A DNA stretch of 64,000 nucleotides from Marispirochaeta sp. (GCF_963668165.1 NZ_OY764209.1:806001-870000); one strand, 5' to 3'; positions 17,148 through 26,610 are shown, counted from the first letter of the stretch. The notes: generated by a model from the sequence alone, not told the origin. Numbers and translations: made by a program.

Positions 17148-17748
17148 CTATAAAGACAACCGAAGCGGCCGTCATTCCTCCGAGCAGCATACGCACTCCC
17201 CTGGCATAGCGGGTCGAGCTCATCACCCGTCCCAGCAGGGTCCCGAACCCGGCCCAAAGGGATATTGACAGGGGAGTAATTACAATAAAAAAGCCTATTA
17301 TAAGGAGCGCGGAGGGAATGTACAGCTGCCCCTCTAAGGGATACACCGACATAGCAGTGATCGACATCATATAGGCTTTTGGGTTCAGATATTGGAACCC
17401 GGCTCCTTCTATCAGGTTCAATGGCCGTTGGGCTTTCTCGGTCCGCCCCTCCTTACCGGAGGTAAAGGCAATGCGGTACGCAAGATACAACAAATAGAGT
17501 ACGCCGAAGAGCTTTAAAAGGTTTTTCACGAGCGGCAGCCGCTCAAACAGGATACCAAGTCCTAAAGCGCTCAGAACCAGCTGGCTGACAATTCCCAGAA
17601 CAATCCCCCCAATCAGGGGCAGTGTGCGTCGGTATCCGAAGCGCGCCCCCGAAGCTGTCAGCAGCATGTTGTTGGGTCCGGGTGTAATGGTCATGGAAAG
17701 AGCAAAAAGAAATACCGGGAGAATGATTGTGTACACGATGTCCTCCAT
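17140..17748 (-). CDS. LysE-family amino-acid exporter
   Basis: About 202 residues from the ATG at 17748; in-frame codons upstream lack a ribosome site. The inner-membrane protein has about six hydrophobic segments and the family signature FALSMTITPGPNNMLLTASGARFGYRRTLPLIGGIVLG, then FQYLNPKAYMMSITAMS. Members export amino acids such as lysine, homoserine, threonine or cysteine metabolites; the substrate here cannot be read from sequence. The divergent neighbour is a MocR-type regulator whose start lies 87 bases away, and it may control this exporter (a common arrangement). Confidence 0.88.
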   Translation of the reverse strand: MEDIVYTIILPVFLFALSMTITPGPNNMLLTASGARFGYRRTLPLIGGIVLGIVSQLVLSALGLGILFERLPLVKNLLKLFGVLYLLYLAYRIAFTSGKEGRTEKAQRPLNLIEGAGFQYLNPKAYMMSITAMSVYPLEGQLYIPSALLIIGFFIVITPLSISLWAGFGTLLGRVMSSTRYARGVRMLLGGMTAASVVFIVI

Positions 17749-17835
17749 ACTCTTTTTTACGAGGGTAAAGGACCGTATAAAAACATAACAGATACAGATA
17801 TTTGATTTCTTAACCATAACAGATTATACTTCAGT

Positions 17836-19278
17836 ATGGTCAGGAACCACTCCACCCGATCCTTTCTCTACGAGCAGATAGCCGACCGAATATCCGGCGC
17901 TATTGATACAGGCATGATACCTTACGGTGAAAAACTCCCCTCCCTGCGCCGAATGAGTACCCGCTATAATTGTTCTGTATCAGTGGTCATGCAGGCCTAC
18001 CAGGAACTGGAACGACTGGGAAAAGCCAGTTCCGTTGAGAGATCGGGATTTTTTGCGACCTTTCCCCTTACGGGTCAGGTGCCGGAACCGGAAAACGAAA
18101 GATACTCTTTAAAGCGGGAAGAGGCGAAACCGGTTAGCATCATCGGGAAGATTGTGGAAGCGAGTAACGACAGCGCGATCCTGCCCCTGGGCGCAGGGAT
18201 TCCTGACGCAAGCCTGCTGCCTGCAGGGAACCTCAGACAATCTATAAACCGGGTCATGCGGGAGCGGCCCGGGATACTACGGGAATACAGTAACGAGGCA
18301 GGCAGCGCTGGTCTCCGCGTCCAGATAGCCCGCAGAATGCTGGACAAGGGTGTTGGAGTAACGGGGGAGGATATTCTTATAACCAACGGCTGTATAGAAG
18401 CCCTCAGCCTGGCTCTTCAGGTCTGTACCGGACCCGGTGATCCCGTGGCAATCGAAAGTCCTGTCTTTCTGGGGACCATTCAGCTTCTGAACGAACTTGG
18501 ACGCACAGTGGTTCCCATACCAACCTCTGCAGCCGAAGGAATGGACCTGGAAAGCCTCGAAAAGGTGCTGCAGAGAGGCGATGCGAAAGCGGTAATTAGC
18601 ACAGCAGTTTTTCAGAATCCCCTGGGCTTTGTTCAGCCCCTGGAAAAGAGAAAAAGAACCGTGGAACTGGCGCTGAAATACGGAATACAAATAATCGAGG
18701 ACGATGTCTACAGTGACTCGTCTTTCGATCATGAGGTCTTTTCTCCCTTTAAAAGCTTCGATACCGCCGGAAACGTTATCTATTGCGCCTCCTTCTCCAA
18801 GACCCTGGGGCCGGGGATGAGAATAGGCTGGCTTATCGGCGGAAAATACCACAGCCGGTGCAAAACCCTGAAGACAGCCCTCAGCCTTGGGGGGAGTCCC
18901 CTGCTGCAGGAGGGGCTGGCGGATTATCTTGCAGGCGGAGGGTATCACAACCATATAAAAAGGCTGCAGACAGCTATTGCCGGACAGGCGCGGGAGACCA
19001 AGCAGCTATTATTAAGCGTTCTTCCTGCGGGGACCGCCATCAGCGATCCGAAAGGGGGGTACTATTTCTGGGTAGAACTGCCCGGAAAAATCGATTCTTT
19101 GCAGCTTTTTGAAACAGCCCTGCAGGAGGGAATCAGCATCGTACCCGGTCAGGCTTTCAGCTGCGGGGACCGCTATAAAAACTGCATCCGCATCAGCTAT
19201 GGATCCCCGGTAAGCGAGGCCACCCGCAAAGGCATCCGGAAACTCGGCAGGCTCATTGAGAAAGCGCAAAGGATGTAG
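17836..19278 (+). CDS. MocR/PdxR-type regulator (GntR HTH fused to aminotransferase)
   Basis: 480 residues. Residues about 8-75 form a GntR winged helix (LYEQIADRISGAIDTGMIPYGEKLPSLRRMSTRYNCSVSVVMQAYQELERLG). The rest is a class-I aminotransferase fold with GALPLGAGIPD-like start (ILPLGAGIPDASLLP), TNGCIEALSLALQV, EDDVYSDSSF and the PLP lysine at residue 322 in CASFSKTLGPGMRIGW. Such proteins use PLP or an amino-acid aldimine as effector rather than acting as enzymes. Divergent placement beside the LysE exporter suggests an amino-acid-responsive switch for it (inference). Confidence 0.92.
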   Translation: MVRNHSTRSFLYEQIADRISGAIDTGMIPYGEKLPSLRRMSTRYNCSVSVVMQAYQELERLGKASSVERSGFFATFPLTGQVPEPENERYSLKREEAKPVSIIGKIVEASNDSAILPLGAGIPDASLLPAGNLRQSINRVMRERPGILREYSNEAGSAGLRVQIARRMLDKGVGVTGEDILITNGCIEALSLALQVCTGPGDPVAIESPVFLGTIQLLNELGRTVVPIPTSAAEGMDLESLEKVLQRGDAKAVISTAVFQNPLGFVQPLEKRKRTVELALKYGIQIIEDDVYSDSSFDHEVFSPFKSFDTAGNVIYCASFSKTLGPGMRIGWLIGGKYHSRCKTLKTALSLGGSPLLQEGLADYLAGGGYHNHIKRLQTAIAGQARETKQLLLSVLPAGTAISDPKGGYYFWVELPGKIDSLQLFETALQEGISIVPGQAFSCGDRYKNCIRISYGSPVSEATRKGIRKLGRLIEKAQRM

Positions 19279-19291
19279 TAAAAAGATAGAC

Positions 19292-19885
19292 ATGTTCGTT
19301 CCGACCCGATCCCGCACAGCCGAACTGGAGGTAAAAAAATCCACATTCCTCTCCGCCGCTCATCCGGTCAGCTCCGAAGATGAGGCAAAGGAGATTATCC
19401 GGCACACAAGGGAGGAACACCCCAAGAGCACCCACGTGGTGTGGGCCTTCGTGCTGGGAGACGAAAACACCCGGCACCTGGGAATGTCCGACGATGGAGA
19501 ACCCAAAGGAACCGCCGGCAAACCCGCCCTCTCGACCTTGCAGTACAGCGAACTGACGAATATCCTGGTGACCATTGTACGCTACTTCGGCGGTACCAAG
19601 CTGGGCACCGGCGGCCTGGTCAAGGCCTATACCGATGCCGTCAAGGCAGTTATCGACGACATGCCCCGTAAACGGCTGGTGGATGAGACTGTCCTGGAGC
19701 TGAAGTTCGGCTACCACTATTATGAGGGAGTAAAAAAGGTCCTGGCGGAAAATAAAGCCTGCATCGACTCCGAGGATTTCGGAACTGCGATAAACTTAAA
19801 GCTCAGCGTAGAAACCGAGCGCACCGGGGAGCTCAGACAGGCACTGAGTGACGTGACCAACGGGAGTGTTGAGATTAGAGCCTGA
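19292..19885 (+). CDS. yigZ: YigZ/IMPACT-family protein
   Basis: 197 residues from the ATG at 19292; upstream in-frame codons overlap the regulator gene. The N-terminal UPF0029/IMPACT domain is clear: ELEVKKSTFLSAAHPVSSEDEAKEII, THVVWAFVLG, MSDDGEPKGTAGKPAL and ILVTIVRYFGGTKLGTGGLVKAY. A short C-terminal DUF1949-like domain follows. The biochemical role of YigZ is unclear; a ribosome- or stress-related function is suspected from the eukaryotic homologue. It starts 13 bases after the MocR gene and overlaps the convergent lipoprotein gene by 11 bases. Confidence 0.9.
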   Translation: MFVPTRSRTAELEVKKSTFLSAAHPVSSEDEAKEIIRHTREEHPKSTHVVWAFVLGDENTRHLGMSDDGEPKGTAGKPALSTLQYSELTNILVTIVRYFGGTKLGTGGLVKAYTDAVKAVIDDMPRKRLVDETVLELKFGYHYYEGVKKVLAENKACIDSEDFGTAINLKLSVETERTGELRQALSDVTNGSVEIRA

Positions 19886-20642
19886 TACCGGAAAGTGAAA
19901 TAGATATATCGATATCGCCGCTTACTGCAGTAAAAGAATCATTCACTGCAGTCTCATCGGAGGCTGAAGCAAAATCTCCGGCGGTCGGTGTGCCGGAAGC
20001 ATCCATATCAAGAAAAGCAAAGTATGTATAACTTTGCCCCGAAGTCAGGAAAAAACAGAAGGTATTCAGAGCGGCGGGGTTAGTTATCGGGATTGAGATA
20101 TCAGAACCAGCCGTGAAATCCTGAGAACCCGATCCAAGGATTAATTGCACATAGAGCGGACGCCCAGACCCCGGCAGTTCGGAAATCTGATAGTCAAACC
20201 TGAAGTAACTCCTGCTGTCGGGATTCGCAGGGAGAGGAACAGACTGGGAGGTATCGTTGATAAAACCGTAGAGCTCGGTAGTATTTCCCTTTTTGGGAGT
20301 CAACTCCAGTACCGGCCAAAACTGGTCTCCGGCGCTGGCCTCACCATCATCCACGGTATCCTCGAGCATATACAAATAGTATCGATCAAGGCTGTCCGAC
20401 TCGGCAACATCCGACAGAACCACATCCCGCACAGAACCGGCAGGCACAACGGAGGTTGACAGATCAACAGGCGTTCCCTGCGTTGGCACAAAAAACTGCG
20501 AGGAAAGAGTCAGAAACACTTCCCCGGTTCCGACAGAATTGTCAAAGTCCCGGACTATTACCTTTATACGGGACTCTTCTCCGCAGCCGCTTAAAACAAC
20601 CGTCAGGATAAAAAGGGGGATTAATCTTAGAAAATGCCGCAT
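19875..20642 (-). CDS. Predicted lipoprotein, last gene of five-gene envelope operon
   Basis: 255 residues. The signal MRHFLRLIPLFILTVVLSGC ends in a lipobox. The mature part is beta-rich, Asp/Ser/Thr-rich and contains EEGEASAGDQFWP-like and DMDASGTPTAGDFAS segments; I recognise no family. Its ATG overlaps the stop of the preceding gene (TAATG), the tightest coupling in the operon. Predicted location is the outer membrane or periplasm. It could be an accessory to the barrel/lipoprotein pairs upstream; no function can be assigned. Confidence 0.72.
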   Translation of the reverse strand: MRHFLRLIPLFILTVVLSGCGEESRIKVIVRDFDNSVGTGEVFLTLSSQFFVPTQGTPVDLSTSVVPAGSVRDVVLSDVAESDSLDRYYLYMLEDTVDDGEASAGDQFWPVLELTPKKGNTTELYGFINDTSQSVPLPANPDSRSYFRFDYQISELPGSGRPLYVQLILGSGSQDFTAGSDISIPITNPAALNTFCFFLTSGQSYTYFAFLDMDASGTPTAGDFASASDETAVNDSFTAVSGDIDISISLSGIRL

Positions 20643-21655
20643 TACCGAGCCTCCCGCACAAATGCCGCCGGCAGACTGTAGATACCCCAGACCCGGTCAC
20701 CGTCTTCTTCAGAACGGTACAGAAATATGAGCTCCGGATCCGTGGAGGAGCGGTACCCCAAAAGGCGCATGCCCTCAAGCGTATATTCGGCAAGCTCATC
20801 CCCGGCGGAATTGAAGATTTTCAAGGTATTCCCCTTCATGCCCACAAAGCGGTCCCGGGAGACAAAATGGAAATCCCGATTAGCGCTCAGCCTGCGGACA
20901 CTGAGGCTGTAGTCAGATTCGTCGACGGAGACCAGCATGACTTTGCGCTCCCCGCTTACACCGTCGGTCCGGCTTACGATAAACTTGTGCTTTCCGTCCC
21001 AGGAAGCAAGGGAGTCCGGCGCGAAGGCCAAAAAATCCATCGTTACAGGTCCCCAGGTATCATCGGCTTCGGGGAAGGCTGCAACTGTTACATCATCATA
21101 CAAAACGTTATCGGCAGAAAGAATATCAACGGGACCGGTAATAGTCGGTACCAGTGGATCAGTATTATACACCTGAATAATCAGCGAGGTGGTCATATTT
21201 ATCTGCTCAAGATTTGCCGCGTAGCAGAGATCCCCGCTGGCAAACATGAGGGTTCTTTCGTTATTTATTCCTGTATTCACTGGTCCGGCTGCTCCTGCAG
21301 GTCGTATAATTAATACTTCATCAGTAGTTCCATCAAAAAATATCTCTACATGCGCTCTCTTTACACTCATTGAGGCCAGGGAAGTTCGATGGGTGTCAGT
21401 TATATTCCTGTAATACCAGTTTTCTCCGGACTCCCAGTAGTATACTTCTCCCCATTCCATCACAAAATAGACCGCCGAATCATCTCCGTTATCCGGCACC
21501 CCCCAGGCAAGGTCCCACTCCGGGTCAAAGTTATTGGTCCGCAGCCGTCCTTCATACTCAAAGGGAAGCTCCAGGAATTCAAGCTTCTCCTCCAGATAGG
21601 CTTCACAGCCGGTTACTATCAGGAGCAGCGCCGAAAGAACGGCAAGGCGTCTCAC
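20642..21655 (-). CDS. Predicted lipoprotein, propeller-like, of five-gene envelope operon
   Basis: 337 residues from a GTG at 21655 whose GTGA overlaps the previous stop. The N-terminus RRLAVLSALLLIVTGC has a lipobox. The body alternates short beta segments with turns (FVMEWGEVYYWESGENWYYRN, KVMLVSVDESDYSLSVRRLS, VGMKGNTLKIFNSAGDELAEYTL), suggesting a beta-propeller. It is comparable in size and style to 22850-23881, though not obviously alignable throughout. Unknown function; probably partner of the barrel protein 21652-22860. Confidence 0.74.
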   Translation of the reverse strand: MRRLAVLSALLLIVTGCEAYLEEKLEFLELPFEYEGRLRTNNFDPEWDLAWGVPDNGDDSAVYFVMEWGEVYYWESGENWYYRNITDTHRTSLASMSVKRAHVEIFFDGTTDEVLIIRPAGAAGPVNTGINNERTLMFASGDLCYAANLEQINMTTSLIIQVYNTDPLVPTITGPVDILSADNVLYDDVTVAAFPEADDTWGPVTMDFLAFAPDSLASWDGKHKFIVSRTDGVSGERKVMLVSVDESDYSLSVRRLSANRDFHFVSRDRFVGMKGNTLKIFNSAGDELAEYTLEGMRLLGYRSSTDPELIFLYRSEEDGDRVWGIYSLPAAFVREAR

Positions 21656-22860
21656 AGCTTCCACCGTACACCGAGGTTTACCGGTCCGGACCACTGCAGG
21701 TGCCAGTGTCCTTCCAAATGAACAGGCAGCCCTTCTCCGGCATGGTATTTCTCGAAAGGATTATCGTAAAAGGAGCTGTAAAAGAAGCGGGGGGTGTAAT
21801 CCAGAATAATACTGATATCCTCCCGTTTAAAAAGCTTGACATCAAGCCCCATGCTGATATCTATTCCCGCGGTAAGGGTTTTGGAAAGGTACATGCCCTC
21901 ATCCCCAAAAACAAAGCGGGTAAGAACACCGAAGCCCATGTAGGGCCGGACCGGATAATCCGGGGGCAGACCATAGCCTCCGATTCCCGCGAGGGGCTGG
22001 ACAAAACCCCGGGAAGCATCATCCCAGAGAGTAAAGACGTTTTTCAGGCTGAGAATGTTCTGTTCCAGGGAGGCATAGAGGTAGATCTCCTCATCCAGCA
22101 GAAAGCGGATAATACCTGCGGATGCCCCGAATTCCCACAGGCGCGCCTTCAGATCCACCGCCCACAGGGCAAAGGGGACCATGTCGAGGGTCGTATGTTG
22201 GTCCATGCTGCCGATAACAAGCTCACCTTCCCCTGACACATGCCCCGGGGCTTCGGCCCGGTAGGGAAGTATCGCGCCGGGAAGGGCACGGAGTTCGATG
22301 CGCCCCTCTTTCTCGTTTTTCCGGATACCGTTTTTCAGGATAAGCACGGTTCCCGGAGGAACATGCAGGGTCAGAGTGACCGGTTCGGGTCGCGGATCGA
22401 TTTCCGGTTCGCTGAATACGATATCCGCTCTACCGCCTTCCGCAGCTATGCGGGCAGTTTCGGGGTCAAGGGGCGGGAATCCTGTTTTCACGGCAGTAAT
22501 TACCCGGGGCAGAAAATCGGTCAGAAGCGCTTCAAGATCAAAATTCTGAAATATATGGGTCTCGGTAAAGACCTCCGCGTCGGTATACCTGTCCACACCC
22601 CGTACCCAGAGGCTGGCACGGGACCCGAATTCCAGACGCCCCAGATAGATGACGGCGTCGCTCTCACCGGGATTTACAGCAGCATTTATCGATTCAATAT
22701 TGAAAAGCTCGGCTTCCATGTTCTGTGCCAGTATCTGCAGCTGCGGATGATCCTGTTCAGTAACAACAGCAATACTGCGCTTAACCAAAGCCGATTCCTG
22801 GGCAGCCGCGAATACCGTCACAAGAGATAAACACACAAGGAGAAGACGCTTAATCATCAT
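21652..22860 (-). CDS. PEGA-like plus C-terminal beta-barrel protein (second copy)
   Basis: 402 residues from the ATGATG at 22860, which overlaps the upstream stop. A signal peptide (MIKRLLLVCLSLVTVFAAAQ) precedes an alpha/beta region of about 150 residues with DAVIYLGRLEFGSRASLWVRGV. A PEGA-like module follows (LTLHVPPGTVLILKNGIRKNEKEGRI...YRAEAPGHV). The last roughly 160 residues alternate aromatic and polar residues in the manner of outer-membrane strands, ending LGVRWKL. It has the same domain order as 23878-25131, so the two are probable paralogues. Predicted outer-membrane protein of unknown role. Confidence 0.74.
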   Translation of the reverse strand: MMIKRLLLVCLSLVTVFAAAQESALVKRSIAVVTEQDHPQLQILAQNMEAELFNIESINAAVNPGESDAVIYLGRLEFGSRASLWVRGVDRYTDAEVFTETHIFQNFDLEALLTDFLPRVITAVKTGFPPLDPETARIAAEGGRADIVFSEPEIDPRPEPVTLTLHVPPGTVLILKNGIRKNEKEGRIELRALPGAILPYRAEAPGHVSGEGELVIGSMDQHTTLDMVPFALWAVDLKARLWEFGASAGIIRFLLDEEIYLYASLEQNILSLKNVFTLWDDASRGFVQPLAGIGGYGLPPDYPVRPYMGFGVLTRFVFGDEGMYLSKTLTAGIDISMGLDVKLFKREDISIILDYTPRFFYSSFYDNPFEKYHAGEGLPVHLEGHWHLQWSGPVNLGVRWKL

Positions 22861-23881
22861 AGGCATACCTGGCAACCCCTCCCCGGATACTCGTAACAAA
22901 GACGTCCATTCCCGTTTCCGCCAGTTCCGGGTATGTTTCGTTGCCGGGAATATCAATTTTTAGTTTACGCTCCCCGGTCAGGTAATCGTAGATGAGCATG
23001 GCACCTTCGTCTTCCAGATCATCGCCCCAGATAAGCATGAAACGGTTGTTGGTGGACAGATTCAGGTTCCCGGAGAAGTAGGAACTCCAGAGGTAGTCAT
23101 GCCGTACTGCTTCGTTTACATAAGCTCCGCCCGTTGATACTCCGGTCGACCAGTCGTCCGCCACATCAAACTCGTAGACCTGCAACTGTGCCGGGGATGA
23201 GCCGCCAAAGGATGTCCCGATCTGGGTAACAAAGCGAATTCCGGTTCCGGAGGAGGTAAGGCAGATCGACTTCGTAAGGATCAGTTCCGGATCGGTATAT
23301 GACCTCGCCCGAGTTCCCGCACCGGGATCTGTATCCTCTACACTGTTCCAGAAAACATCGCCGGTAATTTCCCCGTTCCAGTAGGTCATAACATAATTCA
23401 TTATACCCCCGCTGGTGATTGGGGCAATAAAAAGGTTGTTTGTAGTTGAGGGCGGAACGTACTGAGCTGTCCCGGTATCCTCATCGATGATGATCATATC
23501 CCCCGGGTTCAGGCCCCGGTCACTGTAAAAAGTAACAACATTTATAACAACCCTTCCGCTTACCGGGTCCCGATAGCAGTTGATCGGCGGTATGCGGTCG
23601 TCCCAGAAATCGTCTTCGTAGCCCAGGTCCTGGCTGTAGGGGTAGTAGTCGTAATCTGTCAGTTTGCTGGCCCGCATTACATAGACCCCCCGGGTGCCAA
23701 GCACGTAGACCCTGCCGTTAAACTCTCTGGGGCGGGATATCAGGTGCTGCCCCAGGCTGACGGCATCTGCGAGCTCATGATTGATACCGAGCTCTTCCAG
23801 CTGATTTATGTAGCCGTCGAAACCGAGGTATTCACAGGAGGCAAGCAGCAGCACTAAAAACACGGCCGGGATTTTTATCAT
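22850..23881 (-). CDS. Predicted lipoprotein, propeller-like, partner of first barrel protein
   Basis: 343 residues from the ATG at 23881, whose ATGA overlaps the preceding stop; an ATG nine bases upstream is possible. The lipobox is LLLASC. The body has repeated short beta motifs (GRVYVLGTRGVYVM, GDMIIIDEDTGTAQYV, AMLIYDYLTGERKLKIDI, VFVTSIRGGVARYAYDD), consistent with a beta-propeller. It ends within the start of the next barrel gene. No known family recognised. Confidence 0.74.
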   Translation of the reverse strand: MIKIPAVFLVLLLASCEYLGFDGYINQLEELGINHELADAVSLGQHLISRPREFNGRVYVLGTRGVYVMRASKLTDYDYYPYSQDLGYEDDFWDDRIPPINCYRDPVSGRVVINVVTFYSDRGLNPGDMIIIDEDTGTAQYVPPSTTNNLFIAPITSGGIMNYVMTYWNGEITGDVFWNSVEDTDPGAGTRARSYTDPELILTKSICLTSSGTGIRFVTQIGTSFGGSSPAQLQVYEFDVADDWSTGVSTGGAYVNEAVRHDYLWSSYFSGNLNLSTNNRFMLIWGDDLEDEGAMLIYDYLTGERKLKIDIPGNETYPELAETGMDVFVTSIRGGVARYAYDD

Positions 23882-25131
23882 TCTTTCCATGCCGCCCCCA
23901 TGTTAATCAGGACAATACCGCTTTCCCGCACCTTTGCCGGGGTGTAATTGGGGTAATATCCGCGCACACCGATGTGAGCAAGCCATTGCGGCCGGTTCAG
24001 TTCCAGCCGCAGACCTGCGCCGGTCATTAACGTGCGAAAGGTACGCCATTCCTGATACGGGTTGGTGTAGGTGTTAATCCGCATATTGAGCTCCAGCTGA
24101 AGACGGGCCCTGGAGTCCGCCCGGGTAAAAGGATACCAGCCCAAATGAAAGCCCAGTTCGCTTTCGATCAGCAGATCACCAAAATCGGGGGCAAAGACAT
24201 AGTCTTCCCAGTAATCCGGAAGAGGAAAAAGCCCGACTGAGGCACCAAGGGTGGCGGATTCCCGAAACAGTCTGTACCGACCCTCAAACAAAAGACCAAA
24301 GGGACGCAGGTAAGAAAAGATAACGCCAAAGTCTTTTCCCTTTTCCGGATAGAGTTCCGGAATCGATATGGATATGTCCTCCGTACCCGCCAGTCCCTCC
24401 ACAATTCGGGTATAGTGCCCCGGTTTCTCCACCGTCAGACGGTACCGGCTTTCAGCGGGAATCTCAAAGCTGAGCTCCCCCGTTGCCAGGGTCCCCGGAC
24501 TCGATCCGTCATGAAAGACAACCACCGCTTCGGCATCCGGCTCTGACCGCAAGGTAAAGCGCAGCGTCTGCCGGGCACGTTTTTCGGATTTTGCTTCCCG
24601 GATTGAACTTCGTAATCGTTCCAGGTCTGCATTGCTTAAGGGAGAAATCTTTACCAGTATATCTCCGGCCGCCTGTGCCGCAAGATCCGCGAGCAGAGAT
24701 GGAAGAGAAGAGGGATCATCCTGAGAGAAGCTTCCCTGGTATACCAGGGAAAACGACGGCTTCTCCGCAATAAGATCAATCACCGTAAGCACCATTCTGC
24801 CGAAAAACACATTCTCCGTGGACTGTCCCACGAGAAAGAAACCGCGGACAACAGCATCCGCTTCCTGCAGCAGGGCGTATCCCCTGATTTCAGCAACGCC
24901 GTAAGCTTCGGTATCCGCCGTTTTAGAGGCGCTCCCCAGTTCCCCGGCCAGCAATTGGGCAAATTCCTTTGCCAATTCTGCCGTTTCACCGGATAAAGGT
25001 TCATCGTCAGTCCCGGAAAGATAATCCGGTGGAACTATCAAAAAGCTCCTGTCCTGAGCAGACAAAAAAAGAGCGCACAGGAGAAACTGGAGGATAAATA
25101 CGAAGCGAATTTTCTTTCGGTACCTAATCAT
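23878..25131 (-). CDS. PEGA-like plus C-terminal beta-barrel protein (first gene of envelope operon)
   Basis: 417 residues. The signal peptide (KKIRFVFILQFLLCALFLSAQ) is followed by a roughly 150-residue alpha/beta region with ADAVVRGFFLVGQ, reminiscent of TolB-N or CsgG-like periplasmic folds. A PEGA-like module follows (LRSEPDAEAVVVFHDGSS...YRLTVEKPGHYTRIVEGL). The C-terminal 160 residues are rich in alternating aromatics and end NMGAAWKE, compatible with an outer-membrane barrel. It shares this order with 21652-22860. A TATAAT box lies 17 bases upstream of the start, so this is the operon's first gene. Confidence 0.75.
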   Translation of the reverse strand: MIRYRKKIRFVFILQFLLCALFLSAQDRSFLIVPPDYLSGTDDEPLSGETAELAKEFAQLLAGELGSASKTADTEAYGVAEIRGYALLQEADAVVRGFFLVGQSTENVFFGRMVLTVIDLIAEKPSFSLVYQGSFSQDDPSSLPSLLADLAAQAAGDILVKISPLSNADLERLRSSIREAKSEKRARQTLRFTLRSEPDAEAVVVFHDGSSPGTLATGELSFEIPAESRYRLTVEKPGHYTRIVEGLAGTEDISISIPELYPEKGKDFGVIFSYLRPFGLLFEGRYRLFRESATLGASVGLFPLPDYWEDYVFAPDFGDLLIESELGFHLGWYPFTRADSRARLQLELNMRINTYTNPYQEWRTFRTLMTGAGLRLELNRPQWLAHIGVRGYYPNYTPAKVRESGIVLINMGAAWKE

Positions 25132-25148
25132 GCTGCCTTTCTGGTCCT

Positions 25149-25154
25149 ATTATA
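25149..25154 (-). promoter_or_regulatory. -10 box of the envelope operon
   Basis: TATAAT on the minus strand, 17 bases before the first start codon. The matching -35 is weak (about TTTCAT). The implied 5' leader is only about 10 bases. Confidence 0.4.
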
Positions 25155-25195
25155 TCTCATCGGCACGGAGAATGAAATAATTCGCAAAAAGTGTG

Positions 25196-25225
25196 TTGAA
25201 ACCCTGCCCCCCGGCGGGCTATACT
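25196..25225 (+). promoter_or_regulatory. Promoter of the CNNM/CorC gene
   Basis: TTGAAA (25196-25201) and TATACT (25220-25225) with an 18-base spacer, the same form as the promoter at 12812. Confidence 0.6.
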
Positions 25226-25307
25226 GGTGGGCAATCATGGACGATGACCCTTACCCTCCGTCGCGTAGTATATCCCTCACCCACAATTCAGAAATCCCGG
25301 GGCCGGT

Positions 25308-26591
25308 ATGCTAAGCAGCATTATTATTCTGGTTAGCCTCATTCTGTTGTCAGGTTTCTTCTCTGCCACGGAAACCGCGTATACCTCGCTGTCGTCTCTT
25401 CAGATTCAGCATCTGATTGAACGTTACGGCAGGCGGGGCCGGCGGGTCAAGGAACTTTCTGGAAAACCCGATATTCTTTTAACCACCATTCTGATCGGCA
25501 ACAATCTGGTCAATATCGGCGCCTCCGCCATTGCTACAGAGCTGACAATCCGCCTTTTCGGCAGCCAGGCAATCGGCATCATGACGGGAATCCTTACCCT
25601 GGTTATTCTTATCTTTTCCGAGGTTACCCCAAAGCGGATCGCGATAATACACAATCAGGGAATCGCCCTGTTCACAGCTCTGCCGATCAGATTTCTCTCG
25701 GTGGCGCTTTTTCCGTTTATCTGGATCATCAGTATTATCAGTTCACTTATTACCCGGTTTTTCGCCTCTGAACGCAGGGAAAACGTCTCCATGGAAGGAA
25801 TCCTCCATATCGTCAATGTGGCGGGAAATATGGGGGTTGTTAAGCAGTACGAGCAGGAGATGATTAAAAGCATCTTCCGGCTGAACGATGTCTCCGCCCA
25901 GGCAATCATGACCCACCGAACCGAGGTTTTCAGTCTCGAAAAAAACCTTACATTGACCGAGGCTTTTCCGGAAATGATCGAAGAGGGCTTTTCCCGGATT
26001 CCCGTTTACGACAAGGACCCTGAAAAGATTGTCGGAGTGGTTCTGTTCAAGGACGCTGCCCGGGAAATCGCCAACGGCAGAGGAAGCATGGCGCTCCAGG
26101 AACTTATGCTGGAGCCGATGTTTATTCCTACCATAAAGAAAATCTCCGATATCTACACCGCCTTCAAAGGCGGCAAACTGAACCTTGCGGTGGTCATGGA
26201 CGAGTACGGCGGACTGGCGGGGATAGTGACCCAGGAGGACGTAATAGAGGAACTTTTCGGAGAGCTCTATGACGAAAACGAAGAGAAAGGCCGGGAGAGA
26301 ATCCACCATATAAAGGGCAACCGTTACCGCATTAAGGGGGACACATCTCTCAAGCAGATCGAGGACAGCCTGGGAATAGAACTGCCCCATGGAAAGTATG
26401 TCCAGACCATTTCCGGCTATATCGCCGAACTGCTGGACAGGCTTCCTCAGCGCAACGAGACAGTGGAAACCGAATGGGGAGAGCTGACCATAGAGGGGAT
26501 TGTACGCAACCGTATTACCTCGCTGCAGCTTGTCCTGAAAGAGCGGTCAAAGTCAGCAGGAGACGAGAACAAGCACTCATCGGTGGTGTAA
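25308..26591 (+). CDS. CNNM/CorC-type transporter (HlyC-like, DUF21-CBS-CorC)
   Basis: 427 residues. Residues 1-175 are the DUF21/CNNM membrane domain (LLSGFFSATETAYTSLS, IGNNLVNIGASAIAT, FSEVTPKRIAI). A CBS pair follows (IMTHRTEVFSLEKNL to LAVVMDEYGGLAGIVTQEDVIEELFGEL), then a CorC/HlyC domain (RYRIKGDTSLKQIEDSLGIELP). The family moves or senses Mg2+ or Na+ at the inner membrane; older haemolysin labels are not informative. All three domains are intact. It is followed 19 bases later by a flavin reductase gene. Confidence 0.92.
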   Translation: MLSSIIILVSLILLSGFFSATETAYTSLSSLQIQHLIERYGRRGRRVKELSGKPDILLTTILIGNNLVNIGASAIATELTIRLFGSQAIGIMTGILTLVILIFSEVTPKRIAIIHNQGIALFTALPIRFLSVALFPFIWIISIISSLITRFFASERRENVSMEGILHIVNVAGNMGVVKQYEQEMIKSIFRLNDVSAQAIMTHRTEVFSLEKNLTLTEAFPEMIEEGFSRIPVYDKDPEKIVGVVLFKDAAREIANGRGSMALQELMLEPMFIPTIKKISDIYTAFKGGKLNLAVVMDEYGGLAGIVTQEDVIEELFGELYDENEEKGRERIHHIKGNRYRIKGDTSLKQIEDSLGIELPHGKYVQTISGYIAELLDRLPQRNETVETEWGELTIEGIVRNRITSLQLVLKERSKSAGDENKHSSVV

Positions 26592-26610
26592 GAAACAGGA
26601 GGGACCAACC

